Below are positions 30,941 through 42,392 of a stretch of DNA of 64,000 nt, piece by piece. Origin of the DNA: Prochlorococcus sp. scB241_528N17. Its GTDB lineage: Bacteria > Cyanobacteriota > Cyanobacteriia > PCC-6307 > Cyanobiaceae. The translations under genes were made by a program, and so were the position numbers. The stretch's first letter is position 1, and every line of letters begins with the position of its first letter. A model generated the notes under the pieces. It did no database searches, had not been told where the DNA came from, and worked only from the letters and a program-made list of their open reading frames with translations. The DNA lies in NCBI GenBank assembly GCA_000634735.1, contig JFLG01000066.1, positions 124,001 to 188,000 on the forward strand, written 5' to 3'.

Positions 30941-32109
30941 TTGTGGTGGATGAAACTTTAAATAACAAGTGGAATTGGTGGCCATTATTCCCCTTATATC
31001 CTTATGGAAAAAAGAAAACAATTTTAAAAGAACTAATTCCTGATCAAATATGGTCCTTGGAACAAATACAGGGACTTTATTATGTTGCGGTTCCAATAAG
31101 AATGACGGTAATAAAGGTTGATAATGGATTGATGCTAATAAATCCACTGCCTCCTACAAAAGAATTAATAAATGAGTTAGAAAAATTAATTGCGATTCAT
31201 GGCAAAGTAAAAACAATAATTCTACCGAGTGCCTCTGGATTAGAACATAAAATCGGACTGCCAGCTCTTTCAAGAACTTTTAAAGATGCAGAAATTTGGC
31301 TTTGTCCTGGACAATGGAGTTTCCCCATAAATCTACCGCTAGATTTCTTAGGAATTCCATCAAAAAGATCAAGAATACTGTTTGAGGAAGGTACTCCACA
31401 TACAAACTACTTTAAATGGTCTTCATTAGGCCCACTAAATTTAGGACTTGGAAGATATCAGGAGATAAGCTGTTTCCATTATCCTACGAAAACACTTCAT
31501 GTAACAGACGCAATAGTTGGAATAGACTCCACTCCCCCTGAGATATTTGATTTTGATCCAACTCCACTTCTTTTTCATTCTAGAGAGAGAGGAGATGAAC
31601 CTTTGATTGACGCCATCGAACAAAGAAAAAAAGGATGGAAAAGGTTAGTCTTGTTTTCATCTTTTTTAAAACCAGGTAAATTAAATATTCCACCTTTAAA
31701 AAAAATATTTCAGTATTCATTCAAAAAAGATCTGAGGAATTGGAGATCTCATTTCGGTATTTATCCCTTTTTATGGGACGAAGATTGGGAATCTTCTCTT
31801 GTTGAAATAATGGGTGAAGATACTCCTAAGATTCAAATTGCACCAGTTTTACAAAAATTAATTTTTCCGCGCTCAAAAGAAGTTTTACTCAAATGGTTAG
31901 AAAATATCAAGTGTTTTGAAGATATGGAATATTTAATTCCAGCTCATTTTACGGCCCCTATAAAATTTACAATAGAAGATTGTCAAAAATTAATTAATGA
32001 AATTAATTCCCAAAAGTGGGACAAACTTCCTGAGGATAATAAATTTTTGATGGGTTTATATAAAAAGTTGTTTGAACTAGGAATAATTCCTGAAGAACTA
32101 AATCTTTAA
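30937..32109 (+). CDS. DUF4336 protein (divergent metallo-beta-lactamase-like)
   Basis: 390 residues. Conserved DUF4336 blocks are visible: IILPSASGLEHKIGLPAL, LCPGQWSFPINLPLDFLG and TKTLHVTDAIVG. The family is related to metallo-beta-lactamase folds and is common in cyanobacteria and plants; its reaction is not known. There is no signal peptide or membrane helix. Its ATG overlaps the permease stop as ATGA, which ties it to the Mn-type transporter; a metal-linked role is inference only. The neighbouring DUF760 gene converges on it 6 bases away. Confidence 0.8.
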   Translation: MIVVDETLNNKWNWWPLFPLYPYGKKKTILKELIPDQIWSLEQIQGLYYVAVPIRMTVIKVDNGLMLINPLPPTKELINELEKLIAIHGKVKTIILPSASGLEHKIGLPALSRTFKDAEIWLCPGQWSFPINLPLDFLGIPSKRSRILFEEGTPHTNYFKWSSLGPLNLGLGRYQEISCFHYPTKTLHVTDAIVGIDSTPPEIFDFDPTPLLFHSRERGDEPLIDAIEQRKKGWKRLVLFSSFLKPGKLNIPPLKKIFQYSFKKDLRNWRSHFGIYPFLWDEDWESSLVEIMGEDTPKIQIAPVLQKLIFPRSKEVLLKWLENIKCFEDMEYLIPAHFTAPIKFTIEDCQKLINEINSQKWDKLPEDNKFLMGLYKKLFELGIIPEELNL

Positions 32110-32115
32110 AAACAA

Positions 32116-32451
32116 TTATTCTTCAATAGACATGTTCTCATCATTTTTAAGAGTTTGTTCCAGCTCTTTTCTTTGCTCCATTTGTCTTAAGAAATATCCT
32201 GTCATCATTGCAGAAGATAATAAATTAGCAATGTTGTCTTTTGAAGATGTTATTTTTACATCAAATTGATCTGAAGGAAGCATTCCAAGAAGACCTTGAA
32301 CATTATGTCTAATAATTTCTTGAATATCTTCACTAGCTGATTTTGCTACTCTTTGCAAAACTTCTGGAGATTGTTTTTGTAAATATTGGATTAAATCATT
32401 CTCATCGTTTGGATCATTATTTTCAGTAGCAAGAAATTCTGGATTAAACAT
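32116..32451 (-). CDS. DUF760 protein
   Basis: 111 residues, acidic, mostly helical, no signal peptide. The core YLQKQSPEVLQRVAKSASEDIQEIIRHNVQGLLGMLP and the following AMMTGYFLRQMEQRKELE match the DUF760 family of cyanobacteria and plastids, whose role in Prochlorococcus is unknown. It lies 45 bases after lepB on the same strand. Confidence 0.75.
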   Translation of the reverse strand: MFNPEFLATENNDPNDENDLIQYLQKQSPEVLQRVAKSASEDIQEIIRHNVQGLLGMLPSDQFDVKITSSKDNIANLLSSAMMTGYFLRQMEQRKELEQTLKNDENMSIEE

Positions 32452-32496
32452 TTCTACAACTTCAAGATATAAAAACCCTACAACATCACGTACCCA

Positions 32497-33081
32497 TTAA
32501 TCTAATTTATTAAGGGCAGGGAACCGAATAGGTCCAATTTTATTAAACGGCCAATATCTGAAAATAGCTTTACCAATAACCTTGTCATAGGGTAAAAATC
32601 CCCAAATATGTGAGTCCATACTGTTATTTCTATTATCTCCCATCACCCATAATGATTCTTCTGGGACAATAAAAGGCCCTATAGAATAATTAATGTTTTT
32701 GTCAAAAACGTAATTTTTTTGAGCGATATCATTTAAGTAAAGGTTACCGTCTCTTACCTCTACTTTGTCTCCTGGTATTCCAATTACTCTTTTTATTAGT
32801 GCAGTATCTGCTTCGTAACCAGCATTAATTAATTGTTCCGGAACGTTAAAAACAACTATTTTATTTTTTAATTTTGAAAGATTTGATTTGGAAGTGATTT
32901 TGGGGGTTACCTTCTCAACAAGAATTTTATCTTGTATTTGAAGAGTTGGAAGCATTGAACCGGATGGTATCCATCTGGGCTCTATAACCTGCCATCGTAT
33001 AATTAAAGCTATAGATATCCAGATTAAAAGATTTTTTAAATCCTTTAGTATTGAATTTCTTTTTTCTTGAGTTGTAGACAT
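32497..33081 (-). CDS. lepB: Signal peptidase I
   Basis: Cleaves signal peptides of exported proteins such as plastocyanin. 194 residues. One N-terminal membrane anchor (about 15-31) is followed by the Ser-Lys dyad: Ser42 in WIPSGSMLPTL and Lys97 in ALIKRVIGIPGDKVEV. The third conserved box, VMGDNRNNSMDSHIWGFLP, is present. It is divergent from menD with 50 bases between the starts. Confidence 0.96.
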   Translation of the reverse strand: MSTTQEKRNSILKDLKNLLIWISIALIIRWQVIEPRWIPSGSMLPTLQIQDKILVEKVTPKITSKSNLSKLKNKIVVFNVPEQLINAGYEADTALIKRVIGIPGDKVEVRDGNLYLNDIAQKNYVFDKNINYSIGPFIVPEESLWVMGDNRNNSMDSHIWGFLPYDKVIGKAIFRYWPFNKIGPIRFPALNKLD

Positions 33082-33131
33082 GTTTTATTTAATTCAGTTA
33101 TAGGGAAAATCTCAAAGCATTTATATAAATT

Positions 33132-34895
33132 ATGACATCATCTATTGAATGCAAAAATTTTCTTAGAAGTTTACAACTTTTGAATCTCTTAATAAAAATA
33201 GGAGTTCAAAATTTAATACTATGTCCAGGTAGTAGATCAGCACCCCTAGCGATAGCTGCTGGAGAATTAAATAAATTAGGACTGGTAAATATTTTTAATT
33301 CAATAGATGAGAGATCTGCGGGATTCCACTCTCTTGGGATTTCTTCTGCATCGGGTAATCTTTCTTTAGTTATTACCACTTCTGGGACTGCCGTAAGTAA
33401 CTTATTGCCAGCAGCAGTTGAGGCAGACCGATCTTGTAAAGGTATTATATTTCTTACTGCTGATAGACCCTTAAGATTAAAAGATTGTGGCGCTAATCAA
33501 ACAGTAAATCAAGAAGATTTTTTGACTTCTGTCTGCAGAAGGGTTTTAAGTACAAATCTAAATGGACTTCATGAAACACAAGAAAACGAAATCCTGAATT
33601 TAGTTCGAATTACTGAAAAACAAATATCAACTTTCCCTGGGCCTATTCATTTAAATATTCCTATTGATAAGCCTTTAGGTATTTCACTTTTAAATAAAAG
33701 AAATGTTTTAGAGGTTTTTGAAAGAATTTATTTAAAGAAAAAATATATATTTCAGGAAGTTGAAATCAGATCTGATAAAAACAAATTCTTAGAAATTTCA
33801 AAAAGTTTAAATTTAGATGAATCCGGCATTATTTTGGTAGGACCCTATCAAGGTTCCATAAATGATTTAATTTCTTTCAATAAATCTTTAGAAAGATTGC
33901 AGGAAATTACTGGTTGGCCAGTATTTGCTGATCCCGTTTCAGGAGTTAATTCTGATTTGAGAGGATTAGTTGTGAATTGGGAATTAGTCTTAAGAAAAAA
34001 TAAAAATTCAATAAATTGTCATCAACTTTTGAGGCTTGGCCCCATGTCATCTTCAATTGATTTGGAGAAATTTTTAACAACTTTCGAAGGTATACAAATT
34101 CTTATAAAAGAAAAAAACTATAGAAAATTGGACCCAATAAAAAAATCATTTGAATATGATTTTGGGCTTTCAAATTTTACTACTCTATTAATAGAAGAAT
34201 TATCAATTAACGAAAAAAACAAAAAGTCTCTTACGCCGTTAGCCCAAGATCTTATAGAGGAAGGTGAGCAAATTAAAGAAATTTTAAAAGAGAAAATTAC
34301 TCAAGAAAATCAAATTACTGAGTATATGCTTGCAAACCTTGTCCCAAAACTTTGGCCAGCTGAAAATCCTATAATGCTCTCCGCAAGTAGCCCAATTAGA
34401 GATTGGCTCACATTTTCTGAGAATAGTACTTTAACAAGAAACTGTTTCAGCTTTAGGGGCGCTTCTGGCATAGACGGTACTTTATCTCTTGCATTAGGTA
34501 TTTCTAGAATTAAAAATCCTCTACTTCTTGTAACTGGAGATTTGGCTTTTATTCATGATATAAACGGTTGGCTGATTGAAAATTCAATCGATATGAATTT
34601 AACAATTCTTCTAATTAATAATAATGGCGGAAATATATTTAATCGTATTTATAAAAAAAATTTAAAAGAAGATGATTTAAAAAAACTGTTTCTTATGCCA
34701 AAAGAAATAAACTGGCCAAGACTCGCAGAGGGCTATCAGGTAGACTTTATAAGCGTGGCAAATTTTAAAAAATTACGAGAGGCATTCGATTGGAGCATTT
34801 CTATCCAGAAATCTGTAATAATTAAAGTTGACGTTGACCCGGAAAATGAAATTTGTGAAAAAAATGCCCTGCTAGAAAAAATATTTGGCAGTTAA
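33132..34895 (+). CDS. menD: MenD (SEPHCHC synthase)
   Basis: Thiamine-diphosphate enzyme that adds 2-oxoglutarate to isochorismate in the menaquinone/phylloquinone pathway, which supplies the photosystem I quinone. 587 residues. The N-terminal [19 protein letters not shown] block and the C-terminal ThDP motif with [16 protein letters not shown], then [12 protein letters not shown], match MenD. It is followed by menB after 35 bases, a direct pathway link. There is no sign of truncation. Confidence 0.95.
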   Translation: MTSSIECKNFLRSLQLLNLLIKIGVQNLILCPGSRSAPLAIAAGELNKLGLVNIFNSIDERSAGFHSLGISSASGNLSLVITTSGTAVSNLLPAAVEADRSCKGIIFLTADRPLRLKDCGANQTVNQEDFLTSVCRRVLSTNLNGLHETQENEILNLVRITEKQISTFPGPIHLNIPIDKPLGISLLNKRNVLEVFERIYLKKKYIFQEVEIRSDKNKFLEISKSLNLDESGIILVGPYQGSINDLISFNKSLERLQEITGWPVFADPVSGVNSDLRGLVVNWELVLRKNKNSINCHQLLRLGPMSSSIDLEKFLTTFEGIQILIKEKNYRKLDPIKKSFEYDFGLSNFTTLLIEELSINEKNKKSLTPLAQDLIEEGEQIKEILKEKITQENQITEYMLANLVPKLWPAENPIMLSASSPIRDWLTFSENSTLTRNCFSFRGASGIDGTLSLALGISRIKNPLLLVTGDLAFIHDINGWLIENSIDMNLTILLINNNGGNIFNRIYKKNLKEDDLKKLFLMPKEINWPRLAEGYQVDFISVANFKKLREAFDWSISIQKSVIIKVDVDPENEICEKNALLEKIFGS

Positions 34896-34930
34896 ATTTA
34901 TCATTTTCTATTTTTGAATAATTAGATTTC

Positions 34931-35788
34931 ATGAAAGTATTACCTGGTAAAACAACTTTAAATTGGTCAGAGTGCAAATCTTATGAAGATATATTGTTTC
35001 ACAAATCAGATGAGGGAATTGCGAGAATTGCAATTAATCGGCCTGAAAAAAGAAATGCATTTAGGCCACAAACTGTAGATGAACTCATTGACGCATTTGA
35101 TATCTTAAGAAATGATGAAACTATTGGCGTAGTTCTCTTTACAGGTGCGGGACCTGATAAGAAAGGCATTTATTCTTTTTGCTCTGGAGGTGATCAGAGT
35201 GTAAGGGGTAAAAACGGGTATAAAAATGATGAAGGGAAGCAGAGATTAAATGTACTTGAACTTCAAAGATTAATAAGAAGTTTGCCTAAAGTGGTTATTG
35301 CCTTAGTCCCCGGTTTCGCAATTGGAGGAGGACAGGTACTTCATTTAATTTGTGATCTCAGTATCGCCTCTGAAAATGCAATATTTGGTCAAACAGGCCC
35401 AAGAGTTGGTAGTTTTGATGCCGGTTTTGGATCTAGTTATTTAGCAAGGGTTGTTGGTCAAAGAAAAGCAAAAGAAATTTGGTTTTTATGTAGAAAATAT
35501 AATTCCAAGGAAGCTCTTGAGATGGGCTTGATAAATGCAATTACAAAGATTGAAGAATTAGAAGCTGAGGGTGTAATCTGGGCAAGAGAGATTTTACGAA
35601 ATAGTCCAACTGCTATTCGTATTCTTAAAGCTTCATTCAATGCGGAGAATGATGGGATTGCGGGTATTCAGGAATTATCTGGATATGCAACTCAATTATT
35701 TTATTCGACTGAAGAAGCACAAGAAGGTAGAGATGCCTTTCTTGAAAAGCGTCCACCAGACTTCTCTGAATATAAGTGGACACCCTAG
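34931..35788 (+). CDS. menB: 1,4-dihydroxy-2-naphthoyl-CoA synthase
   Basis: Closes the naphthoate ring of phylloquinone from o-succinylbenzoyl-CoA. 285 residues, crotonase family. [16 protein letters not shown] is the N-terminal signature, CSGGDQ and [20 protein letters not shown] form the oxyanion-hole region, and the [12 protein letters not shown] block with the MenB-type Asp follows. The C-terminal [14 protein letters not shown] is typical of MenB. It lies between menD and glgA in a plus-strand run with gaps of about 35 bases. Confidence 0.97.
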   Translation: MKVLPGKTTLNWSECKSYEDILFHKSDEGIARIAINRPEKRNAFRPQTVDELIDAFDILRNDETIGVVLFTGAGPDKKGIYSFCSGGDQSVRGKNGYKNDEGKQRLNVLELQRLIRSLPKVVIALVPGFAIGGGQVLHLICDLSIASENAIFGQTGPRVGSFDAGFGSSYLARVVGQRKAKEIWFLCRKYNSKEALEMGLINAITKIEELEAEGVIWAREILRNSPTAIRILKASFNAENDGIAGIQELSGYATQLFYSTEEAQEGRDAFLEKRPPDFSEYKWTP

Positions 35789-35824
35789 TTTATTTTTCAA
35801 AAGAACTTTTTTAAATAATTATCA

Positions 35825-37276
35825 ATGAGAATTCTTCTTGCCGCTGCCGAATGTGCTCCAATGATCAAAGTTGGAGGTATGGGAGATGTGGTTGGTTCGT
35901 TGCCTCCATCTTTGATAAAACTTGGTCACGATGTAAGGGTAATAATTCCAGGATATGGAAAATTGTGGAGTCTTTTAGAGGTATCGAATGAACCAGTTTT
36001 TAGCGCAAATACAATGGGTACTGATTTTGCCGTATATGAAGCAAAACATCCCATTCATAATTACGTGATTTACCTAGTGGGTCATCCAACATTTGACTCT
36101 GACCAAATATACGGAGGCGAAAATGAGGATTGGCGCTTTACATTTTTTGCTAGTGCCACTGCAGAATTTGCCTGGAATTGTTGGAAACCTCAAGTTCTCC
36201 ATTGCCATGATTGGCACACTGGAATGATTCCTGTATGGATGCATCAGGACCCCGAAATTAGTACTGTCTTCACAATTCATAATTTAAAATATCAAGGCCC
36301 TTGGAGATGGAAACTAGAAAAAATGACTTGGTGTCCCTGGTATATGCATGGAGACCACACAATGGCTGCGGCAATGTTGTACGCAGATAGAGTGAATGCT
36401 GTTTCTCCGACTTATGCAGATGAAATTAAAACCCATGAATACGGGGAAAGTCTTGAAGGATTACTTAATTACATTTCAGGTAAATTAAGGGGAATTCTTA
36501 ATGGCATAGATCTTGATGAATGGAATCCAGCCAAAGATCCAGTTTTACCAGCAAAATTCAGCATTAAGAATTTAGAAAATAGGCTAGAAAATAAGAAAAT
36601 TTTGCAGAGAGAAATGGGTCTCGAAGTTAATCCTAAAAAATATCTCTTAGGTATGGTTAGTAGGTTAGTTGATCAGAAAGGGGTTGACTTGCTTCTACAA
36701 GTTTCAAGAAGACTTTTAGCCTATACAGATTCTCAAATAGCTGTTCTAGGGACTGGAGATAGATATTTAGAGTCTGGATTATGGCAACTGGCATTAGATT
36801 ACCCAGGAAGATTTTCAGTATTTCTTACATATGATGATTCTTTATCAAGGCTTATATATGGTGGATCTGATGCATTCTTAATGCCCAGTAGATTTGAACC
36901 TTGTGGTATTAGTCAACTCCTAGCGATGAGATATGGCTCTATTCCCATAGTAAGGCGAGTTGGAGGTTTAGTTGATACAGTTTTACCTCATGATCCAGAA
37001 AATAATAGTGGTACAGGTTTCTGCTTTGATCGCTTTGAACCTATAGATTTCTATACATCTTTAGTAAGATCTTGGGAGGCCTTTAGGCATAAAGATAGTT
37101 GGGAATTATTGCAAAAAAGAGCAATGAGCCAAGAGTTTAGTTGGCAAAGATCCGCACTCGAATACGAAATTATGTATCAGGATGTTTGTGGAATCAAAGA
37201 ACCATCTCCAGATTTTGCTGAAGTTGAAAAATTCTCTTATGGACAATCAGCTGATCCATCTTTAAAAAAAGTATGA
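35825..37276 (+). CDS. glgA: Glycogen synthase (ADP-glucose, GT5)
   Basis: Adds glucose from ADP-glucose to the growing glycogen chain. 483 residues. The N-terminal [20 protein letters not shown] carries the KxGG sugar-nucleotide motif (with Met where Leu is common). The [12 protein letters not shown] block and the C-terminal [19 protein letters not shown] with the catalytic Glu are typical of GT5 enzymes. It is followed by murF after 12 bases. Its partner glgB is elsewhere in the window. Confidence 0.96.
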   Translation: MRILLAAAECAPMIKVGGMGDVVGSLPPSLIKLGHDVRVIIPGYGKLWSLLEVSNEPVFSANTMGTDFAVYEAKHPIHNYVIYLVGHPTFDSDQIYGGENEDWRFTFFASATAEFAWNCWKPQVLHCHDWHTGMIPVWMHQDPEISTVFTIHNLKYQGPWRWKLEKMTWCPWYMHGDHTMAAAMLYADRVNAVSPTYADEIKTHEYGESLEGLLNYISGKLRGILNGIDLDEWNPAKDPVLPAKFSIKNLENRLENKKILQREMGLEVNPKKYLLGMVSRLVDQKGVDLLLQVSRRLLAYTDSQIAVLGTGDRYLESGLWQLALDYPGRFSVFLTYDDSLSRLIYGGSDAFLMPSRFEPCGISQLLAMRYGSIPIVRRVGGLVDTVLPHDPENNSGTGFCFDRFEPIDFYTSLVRSWEAFRHKDSWELLQKRAMSQEFSWQRSALEYEIMYQDVCGIKEPSPDFAEVEKFSYGQSADPSLKKV

Positions 37277-37288
37277 CATAATTTTTTA

Positions 37289-38662
37289 ATGGAATTCTCT
37301 TTATTAGAATTAAACAATGTTTTGGGGAATATTAAAAATCTGAGCGAGGGGAAAAGAGATTTTTTAAATTTTAAAAATATAAGTATTGATAGTAGAACTT
37401 TATTAAAAAATGATCTTTTTATAGCTATTGAGGGTAAAAATTTTGATGGACATAGTTTTCTTCCAAATGTTTTAGATAAAGGAGTTAAATCAGTAGTAAT
37501 AAAAAAAGGTATGCAGAGATTACTTCCTAGTAATTTTCCTTATTGGGTTGTTAATGACACATTAGAGGCATTTCAAAAATTAGCATTGCTAAAAAGAAAA
37601 AAATTAAATATCCCTATTGTTGCAATAACTGGTTCAGTGGGTAAAACAACAACAAAAGAAATGATTGGTGGAGTTTTAAATAAACTTGGAAGAATTAAAT
37701 TATCTCAAGCAAATTTCAATAATGAGATTGGAGTTGGTCTTACTATTCTTGCTACAGATTTGGAGGATAAAGCTTTAGTTCTTGAGATGGGGATGAGAGG
37801 TCTTGGACAGATCGAGAATTTATCTAAATATAGTGAACCTGATATTGCAGTTATTACTAACATTGGCACAGCTCATATTGGATTGTTAGGCTCGAAAAAA
37901 AATATTACTTATGCAAAGTGTGAAATTAGTAAGTACTTAAATCCAGAAGGAGTTGTAATAATTCCAGCAAATGATCCATTCCTAGAAAAAACTTTAAAAG
38001 AATTTTGGAAAGGCAGAGTGATAAAAGTAAAACTATTAAATATAGAAAATCAAAAGGAAAATTTTAAAAAAGATGATAATTTGCAAGGATTTTATAATCC
38101 TTCTAATAAAACAATTTTAATTGAAGAAAATACCTTTGAAATTTCATTTGAGGGATTTCACAATGCTTCGAATTTCCTATTTGCTTATGCAGTTGCTAGA
38201 GAGTTAGGCATTGATTTTGCAAGTTTTAACAAATTTGATTTTGTAAGTTTAGGTGGAAGGAATAAAATTCTTAAATCAGTAAAAACAACAATATATGATG
38301 AATCATATAATGCTTCGCCTGAGTCAGTAAAAGCATGTATTAAAAACCTGCTAGAAAAACCGAGAAATAAATTTTTCATATTTGGAAGTATGCAAGAATT
38401 GGGAAAAGAATCTGAAAAATATCACAAAGAAATATTTAACTTAATAAATAATTCAGATATAGAAAAGTGTTTATTTATTTGTGATAAAGAAAATGAAAAA
38501 ATTTACACAAATTATCTAAAAGATAAGAACAAATTCTTAGTTTTAAATAGTATTAAAGATGTACCTCAAGAGATAAACAAATCTACAAAAAAAGGTGATT
38601 CTATTCTTATAAAAGGGAGCAGATGTTGGCAACTTGAAAAAATTATTGAATTAATTAACTAG
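37289..38662 (+). CDS. murF: UDP-MurNAc-tripeptide D-Ala-D-Ala ligase
   Basis: Last soluble ligase of peptidoglycan precursor synthesis. 457 residues. An N-terminal Mur ligase domain has ISIDSRTLLKNDLFIAIEG, then an ATP-binding loop AITGSVGKTTTKEM near 109-122, then EMGMRGLGQI and a C-terminal domain with YDESYNASPESVKA, all MurF marks. It ends one base before the glmU stop on the other strand, so there is no room for a terminator between them. Confidence 0.95.
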   Translation: MEFSLLELNNVLGNIKNLSEGKRDFLNFKNISIDSRTLLKNDLFIAIEGKNFDGHSFLPNVLDKGVKSVVIKKGMQRLLPSNFPYWVVNDTLEAFQKLALLKRKKLNIPIVAITGSVGKTTTKEMIGGVLNKLGRIKLSQANFNNEIGVGLTILATDLEDKALVLEMGMRGLGQIENLSKYSEPDIAVITNIGTAHIGLLGSKKNITYAKCEISKYLNPEGVVIIPANDPFLEKTLKEFWKGRVIKVKLLNIENQKENFKKDDNLQGFYNPSNKTILIEENTFEISFEGFHNASNFLFAYAVARELGIDFASFNKFDFVSLGGRNKILKSVKTTIYDESYNASPESVKACIKNLLEKPRNKFFIFGSMQELGKESEKYHKEIFNLINNSDIEKCLFICDKENEKIYTNYLKDKNKFLVLNSIKDVPQEINKSTKKGDSILIKGSRCWQLEKIIELIN

Positions 38663-38663
38663 A

Positions 38664-40010
38664 TCAGGATTTTTTTTTCCAATTCTCTATATTTACTTGC
38701 TTAGTTCTTGAGATCGCTAATGAATTATCTTCAGAGTCTTTTGTGATCACTGAACCAGCACCTGTTGTTACTGATTCCCCTAAATTTATTGGTGCTACAA
38801 AAATTGTGTTTGCTCCAATACTGGAATTTTTACCAATTTTTGTTTGATATTTTTTCTTTCCATCAAAATTTGCAGTAATAGTGCCTGCTCCAATATTTGT
38901 AGATCTTCCAATAATAGAATCACCAATATAACTTAAATGGTTTACTTTAGATTCTTCCTCTAGTTGACTATTTTTGATCTCAACAAAATTACCTATTTTG
39001 CTATGGGAAAATATTTTGGAATTAGGTCTTATATGACTATAAGGGCCAATTTTTATATAATCCATTATCTGAGAATCATAAACTGTAGAGTTTAAAATTT
39101 CACAATTTAATCCCACATTAGAATTCTCAATAAAAGTATTTGGACCGATAATGCAATGACTATTTATTTTCGTATATCCTCTTATATGCGTATTAGCCTC
39201 TATGATTACATCCTTACCAATTTCAGCTTCTTCACTAATTGAACAACTTGCTTTATTTATAAAAGTTACACCATTAAGCATATGTTTTTCTTTAATTGAA
39301 TTCTGAATACATTCCTCGCACTCCGATAGTTGAATTCTGTTATTAATTCCTTGAAGCTCTCCATTATCCTCTACTTCGAGACTTAAGGAATTTTTTAGCA
39401 AAGATATTGTATCTGTTAAGTAAATCTCTTTTTGATTATTATTGCTTTGCAAGGTATTAATTATTTTTGACAAGTTACCCCAGTTAAAACAGTAAACACC
39501 TGCATTTATTAATGGATTTTCTCTTTCTAGATCATTGCAATCTCTTTCTTCAACAATTCTCTCTATAAAATCCCCCTTCAAAAAAACTCTGCCATATCCA
39601 TGGGGATTTGTTTTCTTTGTGGTAATTAAAGAAACATCAGCATTTTTTGAATCGTGTAAATCCAAAAGTCTTTTTAGAGTTCTAGGCCTAATAAGTGGCA
39701 CATCGCCATTAAGTACCAAAAGTTTTCCTTCATGTTTTTTTACTTCTTTACAAAGTACTTGGATAGCATGACCGGTTCCAGATTGAGGTTCTTGAACTAC
39801 AACATCGATTTTTTTATCGTTTGGGATTGACTTTTGTACTTCTTTTGATTTATGTCCAGTAATTACGAAAATTTTATCAGGTTTTAATTCGTCACAAGAA
39901 TTAATTACTCTTTGTAGAAGACTTTTGCCAGAAATTTTATGTAAAACTTTTGGCAATGAGCTTTCCATCCTAGTGCCCTTGCCTGCCGCTAATATCGCAA
40001 TACTTAACAT
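38664..40010 (-). CDS. glmU: GlmU (GlcNAc-1-P uridyltransferase / GlcN-1-P acetyltransferase)
   Basis: Makes UDP-GlcNAc for peptidoglycan and lipopolysaccharide. 448 residues, the usual length. The N-terminal pyrophosphorylase domain has [19 protein letters not shown], and [11 protein letters not shown] holds the metal-binding Asp. The C-terminal half is a left-handed beta-helix of hexapeptide repeats (about 250-440) with [17 protein letters not shown], which is the acetyltransferase. It reads leftward, followed upstream by an MnmC-like gene and aroA. Confidence 0.96.
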   Translation of the reverse strand: MLSIAILAAGKGTRMESSLPKVLHKISGKSLLQRVINSCDELKPDKIFVITGHKSKEVQKSIPNDKKIDVVVQEPQSGTGHAIQVLCKEVKKHEGKLLVLNGDVPLIRPRTLKRLLDLHDSKNADVSLITTKKTNPHGYGRVFLKGDFIERIVEERDCNDLERENPLINAGVYCFNWGNLSKIINTLQSNNNQKEIYLTDTISLLKNSLSLEVEDNGELQGINNRIQLSECEECIQNSIKEKHMLNGVTFINKASCSISEEAEIGKDVIIEANTHIRGYTKINSHCIIGPNTFIENSNVGLNCEILNSTVYDSQIMDYIKIGPYSHIRPNSKIFSHSKIGNFVEIKNSQLEEESKVNHLSYIGDSIIGRSTNIGAGTITANFDGKKKYQTKIGKNSSIGANTIFVAPINLGESVTTGAGSVITKDSEDNSLAISRTKQVNIENWKKKS

Positions 40011-40035
40011 GTTTATTTGAAATCCTAATTTAAAT

Positions 40036-40941
40036 CTAACTCTTAAAGGATAACTTCGTCATTCCCCACTTCTCTCTCCATTTATTTGTAGATAATAGAT
40101 TTGATAATGATTGCTCATCTAATCTTTTCTTGATTATATCGTCTTTACTTGAGTTCAAATCTTGATCTCTATAAGGGATACTGGCTTTAGTTAATAGATG
40201 TTCCTCTTCCATTAAAGATAATTTTTCAAAATTGAAATTAGGTTTCAATTTATTCTTATCAAATTTTGATATTGCGACAGTTCCCTGACTCCAAATAGGT
40301 CTGTTTTTAAAACTTGGCTTAATAGTAAAAATTTCTAATCCAAGATTTCTTAATGTTTTTCTTACTGCCGCTGATGAAGAATAAGTTATTAAATAACCCT
40401 GAGGATTAAGATTTTCTGTGACTTTAGATAAAAATTCAATTGTCCATACCTGTGGGCATTTTTGAGGAGAAAAACCATCTAAATAAATCAGATCGAATTT
40501 AATAGAGGAAGGAATAATGTTTATTTTTTCTCTAGCATCACCCCACAAAATACTGCATTTAAAAAATTGATCCTCAAAGTAATCTTTTCGATAAATTGTT
40601 TCAAATATTCTTTTGACTTTTGGATCCCATAATTTAAGGAAAGATTCGTTTCTAATCGAATATTCAAGAGGCTTTTTATCAATCTCCAATGCATACAAAT
40701 TTAAATATGATTTTTGTTTAATTAATTCATCTAATAAAGAAGCGGAATTGTATCCTAAACCAAAACATATATCCAAAACATTAAGAGATTTGCCTTTAAA
40801 TCTTTGCAAATTAGAAGTATCTGTAAACTTTGACTTTGTTTCCTCCAATGCGCCCAATAAACTATGGAAGTTCTCTTGAAAAAACACACTTCTTAAAGAA
40901 TAACTACCATCTTTAGTTAAAACTTCTATTAATTCAGACAA
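40036..40941 (-). CDS. MnmC N-domain-like (DUF752) SAM methyltransferase
   Basis: 301 residues. A SAM-binding block [16 protein letters not shown] lies near residue 54, and the family-specific [20 protein letters not shown] follows, both typical of the MnmC methyltransferase domain that finishes mnm5s2U at tRNA wobble position 34. The MnmC oxidase (FAD) domain is absent, as in stand-alone MnmD-type proteins. Whether tRNA is the substrate here is not proven by sequence. It sits 25 bases upstream of glmU and 12 bases downstream of aroA. Confidence 0.8.
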   Translation of the reverse strand: MSELIEVLTKDGSYSLRSVFFQENFHSLLGALEETKSKFTDTSNLQRFKGKSLNVLDICFGLGYNSASLLDELIKQKSYLNLYALEIDKKPLEYSIRNESFLKLWDPKVKRIFETIYRKDYFEDQFFKCSILWGDAREKINIIPSSIKFDLIYLDGFSPQKCPQVWTIEFLSKVTENLNPQGYLITYSSSAAVRKTLRNLGLEIFTIKPSFKNRPIWSQGTVAISKFDKNKLKPNFNFEKLSLMEEEHLLTKASIPYRDQDLNSSKDDIIKKRLDEQSLSNLLSTNKWREKWGMTKLSFKS

Positions 40942-40953
40942 AAACTTTTTAGG

Positions 40954-42264
40954 CTAGTTAGTAAGTTTAGCCAGCTCTTCCCAAAAACTGGGATACGAGA
41001 CGCTAGCAGCATGAGACCCCATGATTTTTGAGGTGCCTCTAGCAAGAAGTGAAGCAATAGCAAGACTCATTGCTACTCGATGATCTGTCTCACTATCTAC
41101 CTCCGCAGAATGAAATTTTGATTGCCCATTAATAATTAACCCATCCTCTTTTTCTGTTATTTCAGCGCCGAATTTTCGTAACTGTCGTGCCATGACTTTT
41201 AATCGATCGGTCTCCTTAACTCTTAATTCTTGTGCATCCTTAATTTCAGAAATTCCATTACAAAAACAGGCAGCCACAGTAAGGATAGGAATTTCATCTA
41301 TAAGTTTTGGGAGAATATCTCCTTCAATAGTGAATGATCTTAAATTATATGAAGTCTTTACTTTAATAGATCCAATTGGTTCACCTGCAATAGTCGATTT
41401 ATCTAAAATCTCATAGTTGCACCCCATTGAATCCATTACATTTAAAATCCCTGTTCTAGTTGGATTTAATCCGACATTCTGAATTAAAACCTCTGAATTT
41501 GGAACAATAGATGCAGCAATCATCCAAAAAGAAGCAGAGCTTATGTCTCCAGGGATCAATATTCTCTGACCAATTAAGTTGCTTCCTGACTTAATAACTA
41601 CATTCCTTCCTAATTCTCCTCTGATACTGATGTCTGCTCCAAATGCTTTTAGCATTCTTTCAGTATGATCTCTCGATGATGCTGGTTCAATTACAGAAGT
41701 AGTCCCAGAAGCATTGAGGCCTGCCAATAATATTGCCGATTTCACTTGAGCACTTGCCACTGGAGTTCCAATAACACATCCCTTAAGTTTTTTTCCATCA
41801 ATTGAAATTGGAGCTTTGTTACCACCTTCCCTTCCATAAATTTTGCCACCCATCAAAGATAACGGTTTACCAACTCTTCGCATTGGCCTTTCGTTAAGAG
41901 AAGCGTCCCCGGTTAAGATGAAATTCTTACCTTCTTGTGCGGCCAATAAACCCATTAATAACCTCATAGTGGTTCCTGAATTCCCACAATTGAGAATTTC
42001 TTTTGGCTCTTTTAATCCATCAAGACCCAATCCTGAAATTGTAAAAGGCTCATTTCTTTTTATTTCTGGGATGTTTACACCTAACTTTCTTAGGCAATCA
42101 GCAGTTGAAAGTGGATCTTCAGAATGTAAGAACCCCTCAATGGTCGTCTCCCCCTTAGCAATACTTCCAATTATTAGAGCTCTATGAGAAATAGATTTAT
42201 CTCCAGGCACTTTTACTTTTCCTTTTAAATTAACTCCACCTTTTATTGTGCGGATATTATTCAT
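40954..42264 (-). CDS. aroA: 5-enolpyruvylshikimate-3-phosphate synthase
   Basis: Shikimate pathway: transfers enolpyruvyl from PEP to shikimate-3-phosphate. I chose ATG 42264 (436 residues); an extension to TTG 42303 adds 13 residues with no family match. N-terminal [20 protein letters not shown] and [19 protein letters not shown] are the EPSPS signatures, the latter with Gly-Ala type residues that resemble class II enzymes. The C-terminal [18 protein letters not shown] is also present. It starts the aroA-methyltransferase-glmU leftward run. Confidence 0.95.
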   Translation of the reverse strand: MNNIRTIKGGVNLKGKVKVPGDKSISHRALIIGSIAKGETTIEGFLHSEDPLSTADCLRKLGVNIPEIKRNEPFTISGLGLDGLKEPKEILNCGNSGTTMRLLMGLLAAQEGKNFILTGDASLNERPMRRVGKPLSLMGGKIYGREGGNKAPISIDGKKLKGCVIGTPVASAQVKSAILLAGLNASGTTSVIEPASSRDHTERMLKAFGADISIRGELGRNVVIKSGSNLIGQRILIPGDISSASFWMIAASIVPNSEVLIQNVGLNPTRTGILNVMDSMGCNYEILDKSTIAGEPIGSIKVKTSYNLRSFTIEGDILPKLIDEIPILTVAACFCNGISEIKDAQELRVKETDRLKVMARQLRKFGAEITEKEDGLIINGQSKFHSAEVDSETDHRVAMSLAIASLLARGTSKIMGSHAASVSYPSFWEELAKLTN

Positions 42265-42369
42265 TTGCAAATTAATTACTTGATAAGATTTCTGTTTAAA
42301 CAAATTAGTTTTATATTATCAATAAGTTTGTTTTTAAAAAAAAAATAATCAAATTAAGTAACTGTTTTC

Positions 42370-42375
42370 TATAAT
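42370..42375 (+). promoter_or_regulatory. Putative -10 element for comB
   Basis: Exact TATAAT, 17 bases before the TTG start of comB. No -35 hexamer is clear at the usual spacing. The leader would be about 11 bases. This lies in the 128-base divergent gap between aroA and comB. Confidence 0.4.
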
Positions 42376-42392
42376 AAATTCAGAAAAAGGAT

